A stretch of DNA of 43,166 nt from Planctomycetota bacterium (GCA_003671275.1 QWPB01000005.1:1-43166); one strand, 5' to 3'. Counted from the first letter of the stretch, positions 1 to 7,590 are shown. Made by a program: numbers and translations. Notes: generated from the letters alone by a model not told the origin.

Positions 1-290
1 CGATGTATCTTGTTTGTAGGTAGAAACTTACGAGAGTCGCTGTTTTTGGGGTGTCTAAATAATCGGAACCGTAACCGGGACCATCGGAACGAGCGTCCCG
101 AACGAAGACCGGAGCCAGCGTTGATACCATACCAGTGTCGCGCAAACGACGCGTTACACCGCACGGCCGATCATCATAAGTTCCCGGCAATCTGATGATC
201 TACGAATGACGGTCACTGGAAACGATCCGAAGCGTCGGATTGGCAGCGGAGAGTGTTGAGTGCTGCGCTCGGCGAGCATTCGGAAGTTGA
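1..290. other. Left edge, no gene recognised
   Basis: No convincing gene is visible in these 290 bases. A 61-codon frame (10-195) begins with a rare start codon, is rich in Arg and Asn, and has no recognisable domain. The stretch TCGGAAC occurs near 62 and 83 and recurs in the repeat cluster at 9059-9110 on the other side of the island. This may be chance or may mark related mobile-element DNA. Confidence 0.3.
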
Positions 291-815
291 TCACCGGGGT
301 GTCATCATGGCGGACAGGGTCTGCGAACTCAGGAATAGTCGATAGGTACTACCGGGTAACTCGGCGAAGTCCCAGCGCTGGTAGAACGCCTTGGCTCTGT
401 CATCGACACAGTCCAGAATGACCGCGACGAAGGCGAACGTCAGCCCTGCTTCATGGCAGTCGCGCAACGCCTGAGCGAGCAGCAGATCCCCCAGCTTCTG
501 GCCTTGCTGGACTGTGCTCACACCGAGCCAAGCCAGAATCGCCACGGGCAGCGCTCGCCGAGGCAGTTTGCGAGCGAGTGCCGAAGGGAGGTCCCCGAAA
601 TCGACTTGGCCAGTGGCCAGGGTGTAGAAGCCCGCGATGTCGCCGTCGCGATCAAGCAGAACCTTGGTGGAGGAGAGCCGCTTCTCCTGATTCTGGAGTG
701 CCTTGGTTCGCAGCCAGTCATTGACATCGCTTTGGCCGCAATCGAACGCCGAACGCGGATGGCTTCGCTGAAGCGATTTGAGTGAGAAGCCTGTGGGAAA
801 CACCACCCCGCTCAC
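291..815 (-). CDS. GNAT-family acetyltransferase toxin of a DUF1778/GNAT toxin-antitoxin pair
   Basis: This 174-residue protein has the layout of a TacT/AtaT-like GNAT toxin. Toxins of this group acetylate the amino group of aminoacyl-tRNA and stop translation. The acetyl-CoA binding region lies at about residues 93-118, where a PVAILAWLGV strand is followed by a Q-x-x-K-L-G-D-L-L loop and helix. A C-terminal strand with the usual A-x-x-F-Y motif (AKAFYQRWDF) follows. The start is a GTG that overlaps the antitoxin stop codon by four bases (GTGA), so the two genes are translationally coupled. The upstream neighbour is a DUF1778 antitoxin, which fixes the assignment. The family is clear from sequence; which tRNA is modified cannot be seen. 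Confidence 0.88.
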   Translation of the reverse strand: MSGVVFPTGFSLKSLQRSHPRSAFDCGQSDVNDWLRTKALQNQEKRLSSTKVLLDRDGDIAGFYTLATGQVDFGDLPSALARKLPRRALPVAILAWLGVSTVQQGQKLGDLLLAQALRDCHEAGLTFAFVAVILDCVDDRAKAFYQRWDFAELPGSTYRLFLSSQTLSAMMTPR

Positions 816-1102
816 TTCGCGCCTCGCATGATGGCTCCCAACCGCTTTTGGGCAGGAGTAAGTTTCGAGGGGGCATTCAGCGCCTGCCAGAAAGCCAACT
901 GCTCGTCCGGACTGAGCAGAATCGTCTGATCGCGCGCGCTGGCCACTTCGCGGCGTGCTTGGGCCACGGTCACGGTTCGGACATAGTCGCTGACGCTGAT
1001 TCGCCGCAACTCGGCGGCGGCGGTGAGAGCCTGTTTGCTTTCCGCATCCAGCCGGACCATCAGCGGACTGACCGTCGCGGTTGATGTCGATCGCTTATTC
1101 AT
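812..1102 (-). CDS. DUF1778 (TacA-like) antitoxin
   Basis: This 96-residue protein is the antitoxin partner of the GNAT toxin. The N-terminal half (about residues 15-60) reads as a ribbon-helix-helix DNA-binding domain, with a short basic strand containing L-M-V-R-L-D followed by two helices ending in ISVSDYVR. The C-terminal half (ILLSPDEQLAFWQAL and beyond) is the part that in this family wraps around the toxin and blocks acetyl-CoA binding. A longer frame reaches 1177, but the ATG at 1102 has a strong AAGGAG ribosome site about eight bases upstream and gives the usual family length. A palindrome 24 bases upstream is the likely autoregulatory operator. Confidence 0.87.
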   Translation of the reverse strand: MNKRSTSTATVSPLMVRLDAESKQALTAAAELRRISVSDYVRTVTVAQARREVASARDQTILLSPDEQLAFWQALNAPSKLTPAQKRLGAIMRGAK

Positions 1103-1125
1103 TGTGTGTCTCCTTGGAACCAATT

Positions 1126-1144
1126 GTATTGCGATTTGCAATAC
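1126..1144. promoter_or_regulatory. Probable operator of the toxin-antitoxin pair
   Basis: A perfect inverted repeat with 7-bp arms, GTATTGC and GCAATAC, is separated by 5 bp just upstream of the antitoxin start at 1102. RHH antitoxins of the DUF1778 family bind such repeats and repress their own operon with the toxin as co-repressor. Binding here is inferred from position and symmetry. Confidence 0.65.
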
Positions 1145-1223
1145 GGTCAAGATGTCGATCGATTGACCGCACTGCAATGCCGCTGGCGGACTGAGGCTGC
1201 GACGTTCTTGAGGGGCCGCTCGG

Positions 1224-1808
1224 TCACAGCACGGCCTCCAGATAGGGCCGGATGATGCGCTTCACGCGACAGATGTCCGCATAGTGAAGTAGCGACTCGA
1301 CGTTGACGCGGCCCTGCTGACGGTATGCCTTGAGCGCTTCCAGAACGGTGTCGAGACCTATTCGATTCCGATGTTTGAAGCAGTCTGCCAGTGTCTTCTC
1401 ACGGCTGTAGATGCGAACGGGGACTCCGTCGACCGCGTGCGTTTCGATCCCTTCCGAATAGGCGGGGCCGCTGAACCAGAAATGCCTCACCGGCGGATAG
1501 GACAGCCGAGGCGGTTCCGCCCCTCGGGGAATGGCGACGCAGATTTCGTGGGGAATCTGGGTGGTGAGTTCGTGCCAGGCGAGCGCCGAGATCAGGCAGA
1601 GCACTCCGTTGGGAATCTTGAGAGCGACGGTGGGGAACGGTCCCAGCAGCGGACCATTGACGGGCGCGAGATCGGCGGTCCATTGGCCATCCGGCGTGGG
1701 TTCGACATGGGAACCGCGACGAATCGACAACCGGCCGAGTTGGCCCAGGTCGATCTCTTCGCCGAACACGCAACGGACCGTTCCCGTCGTTTCGATCAAC
1801 AGGTCCAT
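1224..1808 (-). CDS. Chimeric protein: mobile-element small protein fused to an AbiEi antitoxin C-terminal domain
   Basis: The 194-residue product has two unrelated parts. Residues 1-58 (ending GPLLGPF) resemble the start of a small protein that I recall from planctomycete mobile elements, with the pattern G-x-V-R-C, D-L-G-x-L-G and R-R-G-S-H-V-E-P. From about residue 59 the sequence matches the C-terminal domain of AbiEi-type antitoxins of type IV systems: PNGVLCLISALAWHELTTQ, a FSGPA-x-x-E-GIE segment, V-R-I-Y-S-x-E-K-T-L-A-D-C-F-K and a terminal RPYLEAVL. The AbiEi N-terminal winged helix is missing, and no AbiEii nucleotidyltransferase toxin is nearby. The start has an AGGAGG site that overlaps the stop codon of the upstream gene, so this is the second gene of an operon. 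It is probably a deletion product. Whether the fusion folds or acts is unknown. Confidence 0.75.
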   Translation of the reverse strand: MDLLIETTGTVRCVFGEEIDLGQLGRLSIRRGSHVEPTPDGQWTADLAPVNGPLLGPFPTVALKIPNGVLCLISALAWHELTTQIPHEICVAIPRGAEPPRLSYPPVRHFWFSGPAYSEGIETHAVDGVPVRIYSREKTLADCFKHRNRIGLDTVLEALKAYRQQGRVNVESLLHYADICRVKRIIRPYLEAVL

Positions 1809-1816
1809 GTTGCCTC

Positions 1817-2773
1817 CTATCGGGGCCGACGCAGGATGTTGCGACGGGGACGGTCGACCATCAGACCATCGAGCGATGACTGCACACCCGACAATTGCGT
1901 GGCGACCCGCTGCCGCAGCGCAGCGTTGTCGCGCAGATGTTGTGGCTCGACGCCGTTCATCAGCCGTTGAGCGCGTTGCACCAGATCATCGAGTTGGTCG
2001 TTCGAGTGAACGCTCAGTGCCCGGAACCGCTCGAAGAATTCGGTCAGATTCGTGACCGCCGTGTCACGGAAGACCTTCGGCTTCCCGTCCGTCTCGCCAT
2101 TCAGACGTTCGCCCAGGTGGTCCACGAGCTTGGCCAGTTCGTCAAGAAACGCTTTCTCGGCGAGCTGCACGGCTTCATCGAAACGAGCCTGCACGCGACG
2201 GCATTCCTGTTCGTAGAGGGCTGGGTTGAGTTGCCGCAGATAGTCCGGCGGTTCGACAGACGGGTATTCGTGCTCGATGCCAAACAGTCCGATTAACGAG
2301 ACCGGATAGTCGCTGGGATCGAACAGATCACCCAACCGCCGCCGAGCGGCCGAACGAAGGTCACCGTAGTGCCGGTCGAGTTCTTCCACGGCCTCGATCA
2401 ACTCGTCCCTGAACCCCGCGATCTGCCGATCGAAGTCGGTGATGGCTCGCTGCGGGATCAGGCGAATCCCCGGCTCGGGATACGGCAGCGAGATCGCTCG
2501 CCAGTAGCTCTGGCAGCGGCCCTTGATGGCGGTCACGGCCTTGAACGCGGGGTGGGACGTGTCCAGCAGCTTCTTACCCGCCGACAGAAACTTCCCTTCC
2601 GCGCCGAACGAGTCGGCGGCCTGATTCTTCTGCTCGACGGTCAGCGACTTGCGGGTGCCGAGCCACGTGAAGCTCAGCCGCACCGCGGCCATCGTTCCCC
2701 GCAGCCGTTCAGACGCAGCGGACGACTGCTGTGCCGAATCCGTGCGAGGTTCATCCAACAGAGATGCACTCAT
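1817..2773 (-). CDS. Conserved hypothetical protein of mobile-element type, helical
   Basis: This 318-residue protein has no recognised catalytic motif. It is rich in charged helical segments (about residues 115-165 and 195-300), and its middle contains a recognisable block, K-G-R-C-Q-S-Y-W-R followed by LPYPEPGIRLIPQ. I associate this block with uncharacterised proteins on planctomycete mobile elements, but cannot name a family with confidence. The C-terminus is very basic. It ends eight bases before the chimeric AbiEi-type gene, whose N-terminal part may be this protein's natural operon partner. A terminator-like hairpin (2815-2849) separates it from the next gene upstream. Confidence 0.6.
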   Translation of the reverse strand: MSASLLDEPRTDSAQQSSAASERLRGTMAAVRLSFTWLGTRKSLTVEQKNQAADSFGAEGKFLSAGKKLLDTSHPAFKAVTAIKGRCQSYWRAISLPYPEPGIRLIPQRAITDFDRQIAGFRDELIEAVEELDRHYGDLRSAARRRLGDLFDPSDYPVSLIGLFGIEHEYPSVEPPDYLRQLNPALYEQECRRVQARFDEAVQLAEKAFLDELAKLVDHLGERLNGETDGKPKVFRDTAVTNLTEFFERFRALSVHSNDQLDDLVQRAQRLMNGVEPQHLRDNAALRQRVATQLSGVQSSLDGLMVDRPRRNILRRPR

Positions 2774-2814
2774 GAGGTTGCCTTTCGTGAGGAATGTGGG
2801 GTGTCAAAACGAAA

Positions 2815-2849
2815 ACGCCGCTCGATCCGCGTGAGGGATAGAACGGCGT
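2815..2849 (-). terminator. Rho-independent terminator of the 2894-3937 gene
   Basis: Read on the minus strand, a hairpin with 14-bp arms (12 of 14 paired, outer sequence ACGCCG/CGGCGT) is followed by TTTTCGTTTT. It sits between the membrane-protein gene that ends at 2894 and the start codon at 2773, as expected for a terminator. Confidence 0.65.
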
Positions 2850-2893
2850 GGGGGGAAATTTGCGGGCGGTAACTACGGCGATGCTGCGATCGA

Positions 2894-3937
2894 CTACGGA
2901 TGGTTGATCGTGGGGAGCGGAAACGCCGTGCCTTTGTACCGCTCCTGCAAGGTGGCCTGCATGATCTCAATCTCGCGGTACTGCACCTGGCGTGTTTGCT
3001 CCAACTCCAGACCCTTCTCCACCAGGTCACGTTCGGGGCCAGCGGGCAGTGCCTCAACTGCTTCGGGATTGGTCGCCAGCAGATTCAGAATCACTTGGGT
3101 CAATTCCATCCGTTGATCGACCGAATCCTTGGGAGATGGAAGCCGCTCCTGCTGCATCAGTTTGTCCATCTTCACCTTCAGTTCGAGATACTGCTCATCG
3201 ACAGCGAGATGACGAGTTGCCATCTGAACTAACTCGGGATCGACATTCGTGGTTGGTGCTGATCGTGCGGTATTGGTCAATGATCGCAGTTGCTGAAACA
3301 TGCGTTCCTGGTATTTCTCGAAGGACTCCTTGCCGGAAGGAGTCTCGAAACGGATTGCTTGCAGGTTGGCCACAGCGGTTTGCCAGTACGTTGCAGTAGC
3401 CTGTCGCTTCTGGTTCCGTTGAATTGCGAAATCAACAGAGCCAGAGTCTGGAACTTGTCCTCTCAACTGGGGATAGACGGCAGAACCCCGTGGAGGCGGG
3501 ACAAACGGCCCGCTTTTCGGTTGCGTGCTCCGTTCCCAGATTGGGCGGATGAACGCGATCATGATTCCCATCGCGATGATCGTCTTCCAATTCAACTTCG
3601 ACCCCTGTGACTCCTTCCCCGTCGAACCAAGAAGCGGTTCGACAACGCGGTCGAACCGAGGTCGCCAGTAATTGTGGGTCACCACCAAGGCCAAACAGGT
3701 CAAGACCACCAGAAACCAGAGCGCCGCGTCGCTCAGCAGCAGAAGAAGCTGGTAACCCAGCGACCATGCCCCCCAACCGGCGAGAGCGAGGAGAACTACT
3801 AACGCAGGCTTGTTGGTCAATGCCCACTTCGGCGATGGACCGCTCGAAGGGGGCGACGAGTCTTTGCGATCATCACAGTCTGACTCACCAGACGGTGAAT
3901 CATGTCCGGAGTCCGTTTCTGATCTGGGTTGATCCAT
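2894..3937 (-). CDS. Hypothetical membrane protein with charged N-terminus
   Basis: This 347-residue protein is not recognised as any named family. Residues 1-40 are acidic, Ser/Pro-rich and probably disordered. Hydrophobic stretches at about 45-66 and 70-88 look like a membrane hairpin, and a third weaker one lies at 116-131. The rest (about 150-347) is soluble and largely helical, with long runs of Gln, Glu, Lys and Arg that suggest a coiled coil. The ATG at 3937 is followed downstream by a terminator at 2815-2849, so it is probably monocistronic. It stands between the mobile-element genes and the restriction remnants. A role cannot be assigned. Confidence 0.6.
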   Translation of the reverse strand: MDQPRSETDSGHDSPSGESDCDDRKDSSPPSSGPSPKWALTNKPALVVLLALAGWGAWSLGYQLLLLLSDAALWFLVVLTCLALVVTHNYWRPRFDRVVEPLLGSTGKESQGSKLNWKTIIAMGIMIAFIRPIWERSTQPKSGPFVPPPRGSAVYPQLRGQVPDSGSVDFAIQRNQKRQATATYWQTAVANLQAIRFETPSGKESFEKYQERMFQQLRSLTNTARSAPTTNVDPELVQMATRHLAVDEQYLELKVKMDKLMQQERLPSPKDSVDQRMELTQVILNLLATNPEAVEALPAGPERDLVEKGLELEQTRQVQYREIEIMQATLQERYKGTAFPLPTINHP

Positions 3938-4031
3938 GAAGCAGTCCTATGTGTTGTGAGTTGAAGGAGCTGGGTTGGTTAGCGGCACGAAGATTCCTGA
4001 TCAGGAGCCTTCGGCTGCTTTGTGCTGTCGA

Positions 4032-4047
4032 CTCCCGACGTCGGGAG
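4032..4047. repeat. Perfect 16-bp palindrome CTCCCGACGTCGGGAG
   Basis: A perfect gapless palindrome lies in the intergenic stretch between the divergent genes starting at 3937 and 4136. It could be a protein-binding site; nothing in the sequence shows which protein. It is 46 bp from the C-box pair and unrelated to it in sequence. Confidence 0.5.
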
Positions 4048-4093
4048 AGTGCTTCCCCTCACGGACCGATGCGCATCGTCATCATTTGCGGAT

Positions 4094-4132
4094 GATACTC
4101 ATAGTCCGTAGAGCGATACTCATTGTCAACAT
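4094..4132 (+). promoter_or_regulatory. Tandem C-box operator of a restriction-modification controller
   Basis: Two copies of GATACTCAT lie 21 bp apart (4094-4102 and 4115-4123). The first continues as the near-palindrome ACTCATAGTCCGT and the second as ACTCATTGTCAACAT. The arrangement ACTnnnAGTC-CGT ... ACTnnnTGTC-AACAT closely follows the paired C-box operators of the C.Esp1396I/C.AhdI group as I remember them. It ends only three bases before the start codon of the C-protein remnant, as expected for these leaderless, self-regulated genes. Recognition is from memory; no alignment was run. Confidence 0.7.
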
Positions 4133-4135
4133 CCA

Positions 4136-4324
4136 ATGGCTTGCATGGGAAAGCGAGCCGACATCCTGGAGCGATTTGGACAGCGCGTGCGCGAGCTGCG
4201 GAAGGAGCAAGGCTATTCCCAGGAGAGCTTCGCGGCGGCCTGCGAACTCGACCGCACCTACATCGGTGGAATCGAACGGGGTGAGCCGCATCATTTTTCC
4301 GGGAACACTGCTACTTACAAATAG
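4136..4324 (+). pseudogene. Truncated Xre-family restriction controller (C protein)
   Basis: Residues 1-50 are a clear HTH of the C-protein type: an [17 protein letters not shown] helix pair, a recognition helix containing L-D-R-T-Y-I-G-G, and the conserved I-E-R-G-E end. Full C proteins continue for about 30 more residues (R-N-x-S-L-x-N-I), but here the match stops at about 4285. The frame then runs through twelve unrelated codons that overlap the hsdS remnant in another frame. Starts at 4136 and 4145 are both possible. The intact C-box pair directly upstream supports the identification. The fragment lacks the C-terminal helices used for dimerisation, so it is unlikely to regulate normally. 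Confidence 0.8.
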
Positions 4325-4820
4325 CGGCGCGACGCTGGGCGTTCCAAAAATTACACACATTCAAGGCTGCATCAATGATGGTGTTGCAGCCTTCCTGCGA
4401 ATGCGCCCAGGGGTTATTCACGAATACCTCTATTACTACTGGTCAAGCCAAACAAAGCATCTTCACGCATGGGTGAATCTTGGCGCTCAACCCAACCTCA
4501 ACACGCAGATTATCGGCGGATGGCCCGTCCTCCTGCCGACCTGTGACGAACAGCAACAGATCGCCGATTTCCTAACGTCCGAACTAGCCCAGATCGCATT
4601 TTCATCGAGACGACTTAGTGACGAGATTTCATTGATGCAGGAGTATCGTACGCGCCTCATCGCCGACATCGTCACTGGCAAGCTCGATGTCCGCGAATCG
4701 GCTGCCGCACTCCCGGATGATCTGGAAGCTGTCGAATCCGACGCCGAAGAGCTGCTCGACAGCGACGAAACCACGGACGACGCTGAACTCGACGCCGAAC
4801 CCGAGGAGATCGAGGCATGA
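4284..4820 (+). pseudogene. hsdS: 3' half of type I restriction specificity gene hsdS
   Basis: From about 4287 the frame encodes the last part of an HsdS subunit. There is the end of the second target-recognition domain ([19 protein letters not shown], then INDGVAAFLRM and QPNLNTQIIGGWPVLLP). The conserved spacer helix follows (EQQQIADFL ... EYRTRLIADIVTGKLDVR), and the protein ends in a very acidic tail of about 40 residues. The first recognition domain and the start are missing; upstream sequence in this frame is not protein-like and overlaps the C-protein fragment. No hsdM or hsdR is in the window. The remnant therefore results from a deletion that joined two different restriction loci. 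It overlaps the next gene by ATGA. Confidence 0.85.
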
Positions 4821-5632
4821 AGAAGAAGGCTTCTCGCAAAAAGGACGATCTCGCTCCAGTCGAAGAGATGGTGAACTTCCGCAAACGCGAGTTTTACGGA
4901 AGTCGATTCCGCTGCCTGCTCGCAACGAGCCAACAACGTCCTGCTGTTGCCAAGTTCCTGACGAGCCTTGCCCCCGATGGAGTCTCTGTTACTGAGAAAC
5001 ACGTGTGGGCACCACAAGGTTTCAGGGAACCGGAAGAGGCCAGACTCGCAGAGACTCCGGAATTTCTCTCCTTGGCCCACGGAGGTACTCTGCGCGGTTG
5101 GTGGCTCGCGAAGCCGGGCCGTGCGAACACGCCGAACTGGGACATTGTCAGCGAGTGCGATCACAAAGGCACGAAAGGGCTGATTCTGATTGAAGCCAAG
5201 GCGCACGCTGACGAATTTGGCGACGACCGGTGCGGAGCGACAAATCGGGACAACTACAATCAGATTTGCGATGCACTCAAAAAAGCCAACATGGAATGGA
5301 ACAAGATCGTCCCAGGTTTCTCACTTTCAGCCGACTCAAAATATCAACTGAGCAACCGATTCGCCTTCGCATGGAAAGTCGCGTCACTGGGAACCCCTGT
5401 CGTACTGATCTATCTGGGGTTTCTCGACGCTCATGAAATGGGCCGCGGACGGAAGCTGTTTACAAGCCATGATGATTGGGAAAAGTGCATCAAGGACGGC
5501 GGGAAAAACCATGTTCCAGAGTCGATTTGGGGTAAGGAATACTTTGTCAACGGAACTCCCCTATCCAAGGGACAACTTGACGAGCCTCGTCCCTGCCGGA
5601 GCCGTCCTTCAAATGCGGACACTGTCGGCTGA
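4817..5632 (+). CDS. Putative PD-(D/E)xK nuclease-like protein
   Basis: This 271-residue protein overlaps the hsdS end by ATGA and so is translationally coupled to it. A likely PD-(D/E)xK core lies at about residues 105-130: NTPNWDIVSEC gives the acidic residue D109, followed by a strand with I-E-A-K (E126, K128). A later block, YQLSNRFAFAWKVASLGTP followed by VVLIYLGFLD, looks like a conserved strand-helix-strand. The match to a nuclease is by motif only. The last 25 residues are Pro/Arg-rich and unlike the rest; the sequence diverges after VNGTPL, and the adjacent frame carries another open product there, so a small frameshift near 5565 is possible. It lies directly upstream of a NERD-helicase, which suggests a shared role in defence. 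Confidence 0.62.
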   Translation: MKKKASRKKDDLAPVEEMVNFRKREFYGSRFRCLLATSQQRPAVAKFLTSLAPDGVSVTEKHVWAPQGFREPEEARLAETPEFLSLAHGGTLRGWWLAKPGRANTPNWDIVSECDHKGTKGLILIEAKAHADEFGDDRCGATNRDNYNQICDALKKANMEWNKIVPGFSLSADSKYQLSNRFAFAWKVASLGTPVVLIYLGFLDAHEMGRGRKLFTSHDDWEKCIKDGGKNHVPESIWGKEYFVNGTPLSKGQLDEPRPCRSRPSNADTVG

Positions 5633-5903
5633 GGCCCCTCTGCCAGACCGTGGGGATGTGGTGCTTATTCGTCACCCGTCAATAGCACACGCCGACGGAA
5701 TCGACGGGGTCGCAGTCGGCGAGTTCCGGTGGTCAGAGCGGGCTGACGAGAACGGTCGGACTGACCACGTGCTTGTCAGTCTCAAACCACGCACGGGAAG
5801 CCGAGGTGGTCGGACAATCACGATCCAAGTACCGATTGCTGAGTGGCCGACCTTCCGGCCGACAGCGGTCTTCGCCCCGACCGGAGGTACAATCGGTGGC
5901 TAA
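5613..5903 (+). CDS. Small protein between nuclease-like and NERD-helicase genes
   Basis: This 96-residue frame begins at ATG 5613 inside the end of the upstream gene; a TTG at 5577 is an alternative start. It overlaps the NERD-helicase gene by eight bases. Codon use and composition look coding: DRGDVVLIRHP, then alternating strands such as GVAVGEFRWSE, DHVLVSLKP and RTITIQVPIAEWP. The pattern suggests a small all-beta domain. I do not recognise a family. The tight overlap on both sides argues that the three genes are made together. A frameshifted C-terminal extension of the previous gene is the main alternative. Confidence 0.5.
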   Translation: MRTLSAEAPLPDRGDVVLIRHPSIAHADGIDGVAVGEFRWSERADENGRTDHVLVSLKPRTGSRGGRTITIQVPIAEWPTFRPTAVFAPTGGTIGG

Positions 5904-7590
5904 ACTGATCCCCCACGCCGATCCCGCAGCCATCGCACTCAAGCCCGAGCGGGATGTCGCCCAGGCGCTGGTTGACACTTTGCCAGACGACTGTCTCGTC
6001 TATCACAGCTTTCCGTGGCTTCGACCAGAACGGAATGATCGCGGCCAGAAACTTTTCCTCCGCCAGGGTGAAGCGGACTTCGTTGTACTTTCTTCACTCG
6101 GCCTTCTTGTCCTTGAGGTGAAGGGCGGTGAGATCCGCTACGAACCGAACACAGGGATGTGGTATCGGCTGCTTCCCAGCGGACTTCTCAAGGAGATCCG
6201 CGACCCGTACCGACAGGCCTCGGACAACATGCACGCGCTTGTGAAGACGATCCTCGAGCGAGAGTTTCCGATTGAAAACGTGCTCCCCTGCGGTTTCGGT
6301 TACGCCGTCGTATTCCCCGACTGCCGTTGGACGGGGACGCCACCTCTGGGGGCTGACCGGCCAGTCATCCTTGACAGTGCGGATCTGCCCGCACTTGGAA
6401 ATCGTGTTCAGTCGCTTGTCCGGAGGTGGGACCGAAATCCTAATCCTACGCCCCTTACCGGCGCAAATCGTCAGCGAGTCAAGTCTGGTCTCGCTGGAAC
6501 GTTTCGGCTTTTACCTGCATTGGACCGGGTCGTGGCCGACCAAGAAGCGACACTCCTTCAGCTGACCGAGTGGCAAGCGGTGGCTCTTTCTGGGCTCTAC
6601 ACGAATGACCGACTCGTGGTCTCGGGGCCAGCCGGTTCGGGGAAGACGATGCTCGCGGTGGCAACCGCAAAACATCTGGCAATCCGCGAAAAGAAGGTTC
6701 TGTTTCTGTGCTTCAACCGTTCGCTCGCAGACTGGCTGAGTGAAATCCTATCGCCATCTTCGTTTCCGACCGTAACCGTCAGCACCTTCAGCTCTCTCTG
6801 CGCTGAATGGTGCCGTCGCGCGGAAATTCCATTTCGCGTGCCGGTCGCTGCCCCGGAGCGGCAGGAATTCTTTCGATCAACCGCAGCAGAACTTCTGTGT
6901 CAAGCGACAGACCAGTTGTTGGAGCGATTCGATGCCGTCATCGTCGACGAGGCGCAGGACTTCGAACCGGAGTGGTGGCTTCCGATCGAGCTGCTGAACG
7001 TTGAAGCCGAGGACGGATCGCTATTCATCTTCTATGACCCAAAGCAGAATCTGTTTGTTAACAAAAATCTCGTCTTTCCTGCAATCGCCGCTCGGTTTGA
7101 ACTGCCTGTCAACTGCCGCAACACGCGCCGGATCGCTGATCTTTGCAGTCGGGTCCGAGGCGTTGACATCCCGTCGGCCGTGTTCGCACCCGTGGGGGTG
7201 GAGCCGCATGTTGATGTCATTCCGGATGGAGACCACCGCGCAACCGCGGTCGAGCAGCAACTCAAAGAGTGGGTAAAAGACGGTAAACTTATGACATCCC
7301 AGGTCGCGATCCTCTCGCCTTATCGGCCGGAGGGTTCGGGATGTTGTGTTGGAAACCGAACCCGACTTGCTGGGTTGCCTGTCACCACTGATCCTGCCGC
7401 GTGGCGGGCTGGGAGTGGAGTCCTCATCGCATCAATCCGGAGCTTCAAGGGGCTAGAAGCCGACGCCATCATTTTGACGGATGTGGGCAAGCCGGACGTT
7501 GGAACATTCTCAGTGGCCGACCTCTACGTTGCTTGTTCCCGAGCTAAGCACTTGTTAACGATCTACGCGACGGAGCCAATCGTCACATGA
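5896..7590 (+). CDS. NERD-domain UvrD-like helicase (probable nuclease-helicase)
   Basis: This 564-residue protein starts at GTG 5896, chosen because GGAGGT lies eight bases upstream and homologous sequence begins there; an open frame to 5773 only mirrors the upstream gene. The N-terminal NERD nuclease-like domain shows Q-G-E-A-D (residues 57-61) and V-L-E-V-K (72-76). A superfamily 1 helicase follows with Walker A GPAGSGKT (244-251), Walker B DEAQD (351-355), FIFYDPKQNLF (377-387), LPVNCRNTRRI (403-413), IRSFKGLEADAII (514-526) and VACSRAKHLL (545-554). The 2B region is short. Proteins with this architecture are often found in defence islands and may process foreign DNA. It is the last gene of the hsdS-linked set. 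Confidence 0.85.
   Translation: MAKLIPHADPAAIALKPERDVAQALVDTLPDDCLVYHSFPWLRPERNDRGQKLFLRQGEADFVVLSSLGLLVLEVKGGEIRYEPNTGMWYRLLPSGLLKEIRDPYRQASDNMHALVKTILEREFPIENVLPCGFGYAVVFPDCRWTGTPPLGADRPVILDSADLPALGNRVQSLVRRWDRNPNPTPLTGANRQRVKSGLAGTFRLLPALDRVVADQEATLLQLTEWQAVALSGLYTNDRLVVSGPAGSGKTMLAVATAKHLAIREKKVLFLCFNRSLADWLSEILSPSSFPTVTVSTFSSLCAEWCRRAEIPFRVPVAAPERQEFFRSTAAELLCQATDQLLERFDAVIVDEAQDFEPEWWLPIELLNVEAEDGSLFIFYDPKQNLFVNKNLVFPAIAARFELPVNCRNTRRIADLCSRVRGVDIPSAVFAPVGVEPHVDVIPDGDHRATAVEQQLKEWVKDGKLMTSQVAILSPYRPEGSGCCVGNRTRLAGLPVTTDPAAWRAGSGVLIASIRSFKGLEADAIILTDVGKPDVGTFSVADLYVACSRAKHLLTIYATEPIVT

Noticed and set aside
1371-2055. Plus-strand frames of 174-199 codons
   Set aside because: They are antisense to the AbiEi-type chimera and the 318-residue gene and show no domain.
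3975-4283. Extended N-terminus of the hsdS frame
   Set aside because: The sequence before about 4284 in this frame is not protein-like, covers the C-boxes and the C-protein remnant in another frame, and lacks HsdS similarity.
4136-4820. A designed or natural HTH-HsdS fusion protein
   Set aside because: The two parts are in different frames and each is cut at an internal point, so this is a deletion joint and not a fusion gene.
5773-5895. Upstream extension of the NERD-helicase
   Set aside because: This stretch lies inside the small gene in another frame, is Arg/Ser-rich, and GTG 5896 has a well-placed GGAGGT.
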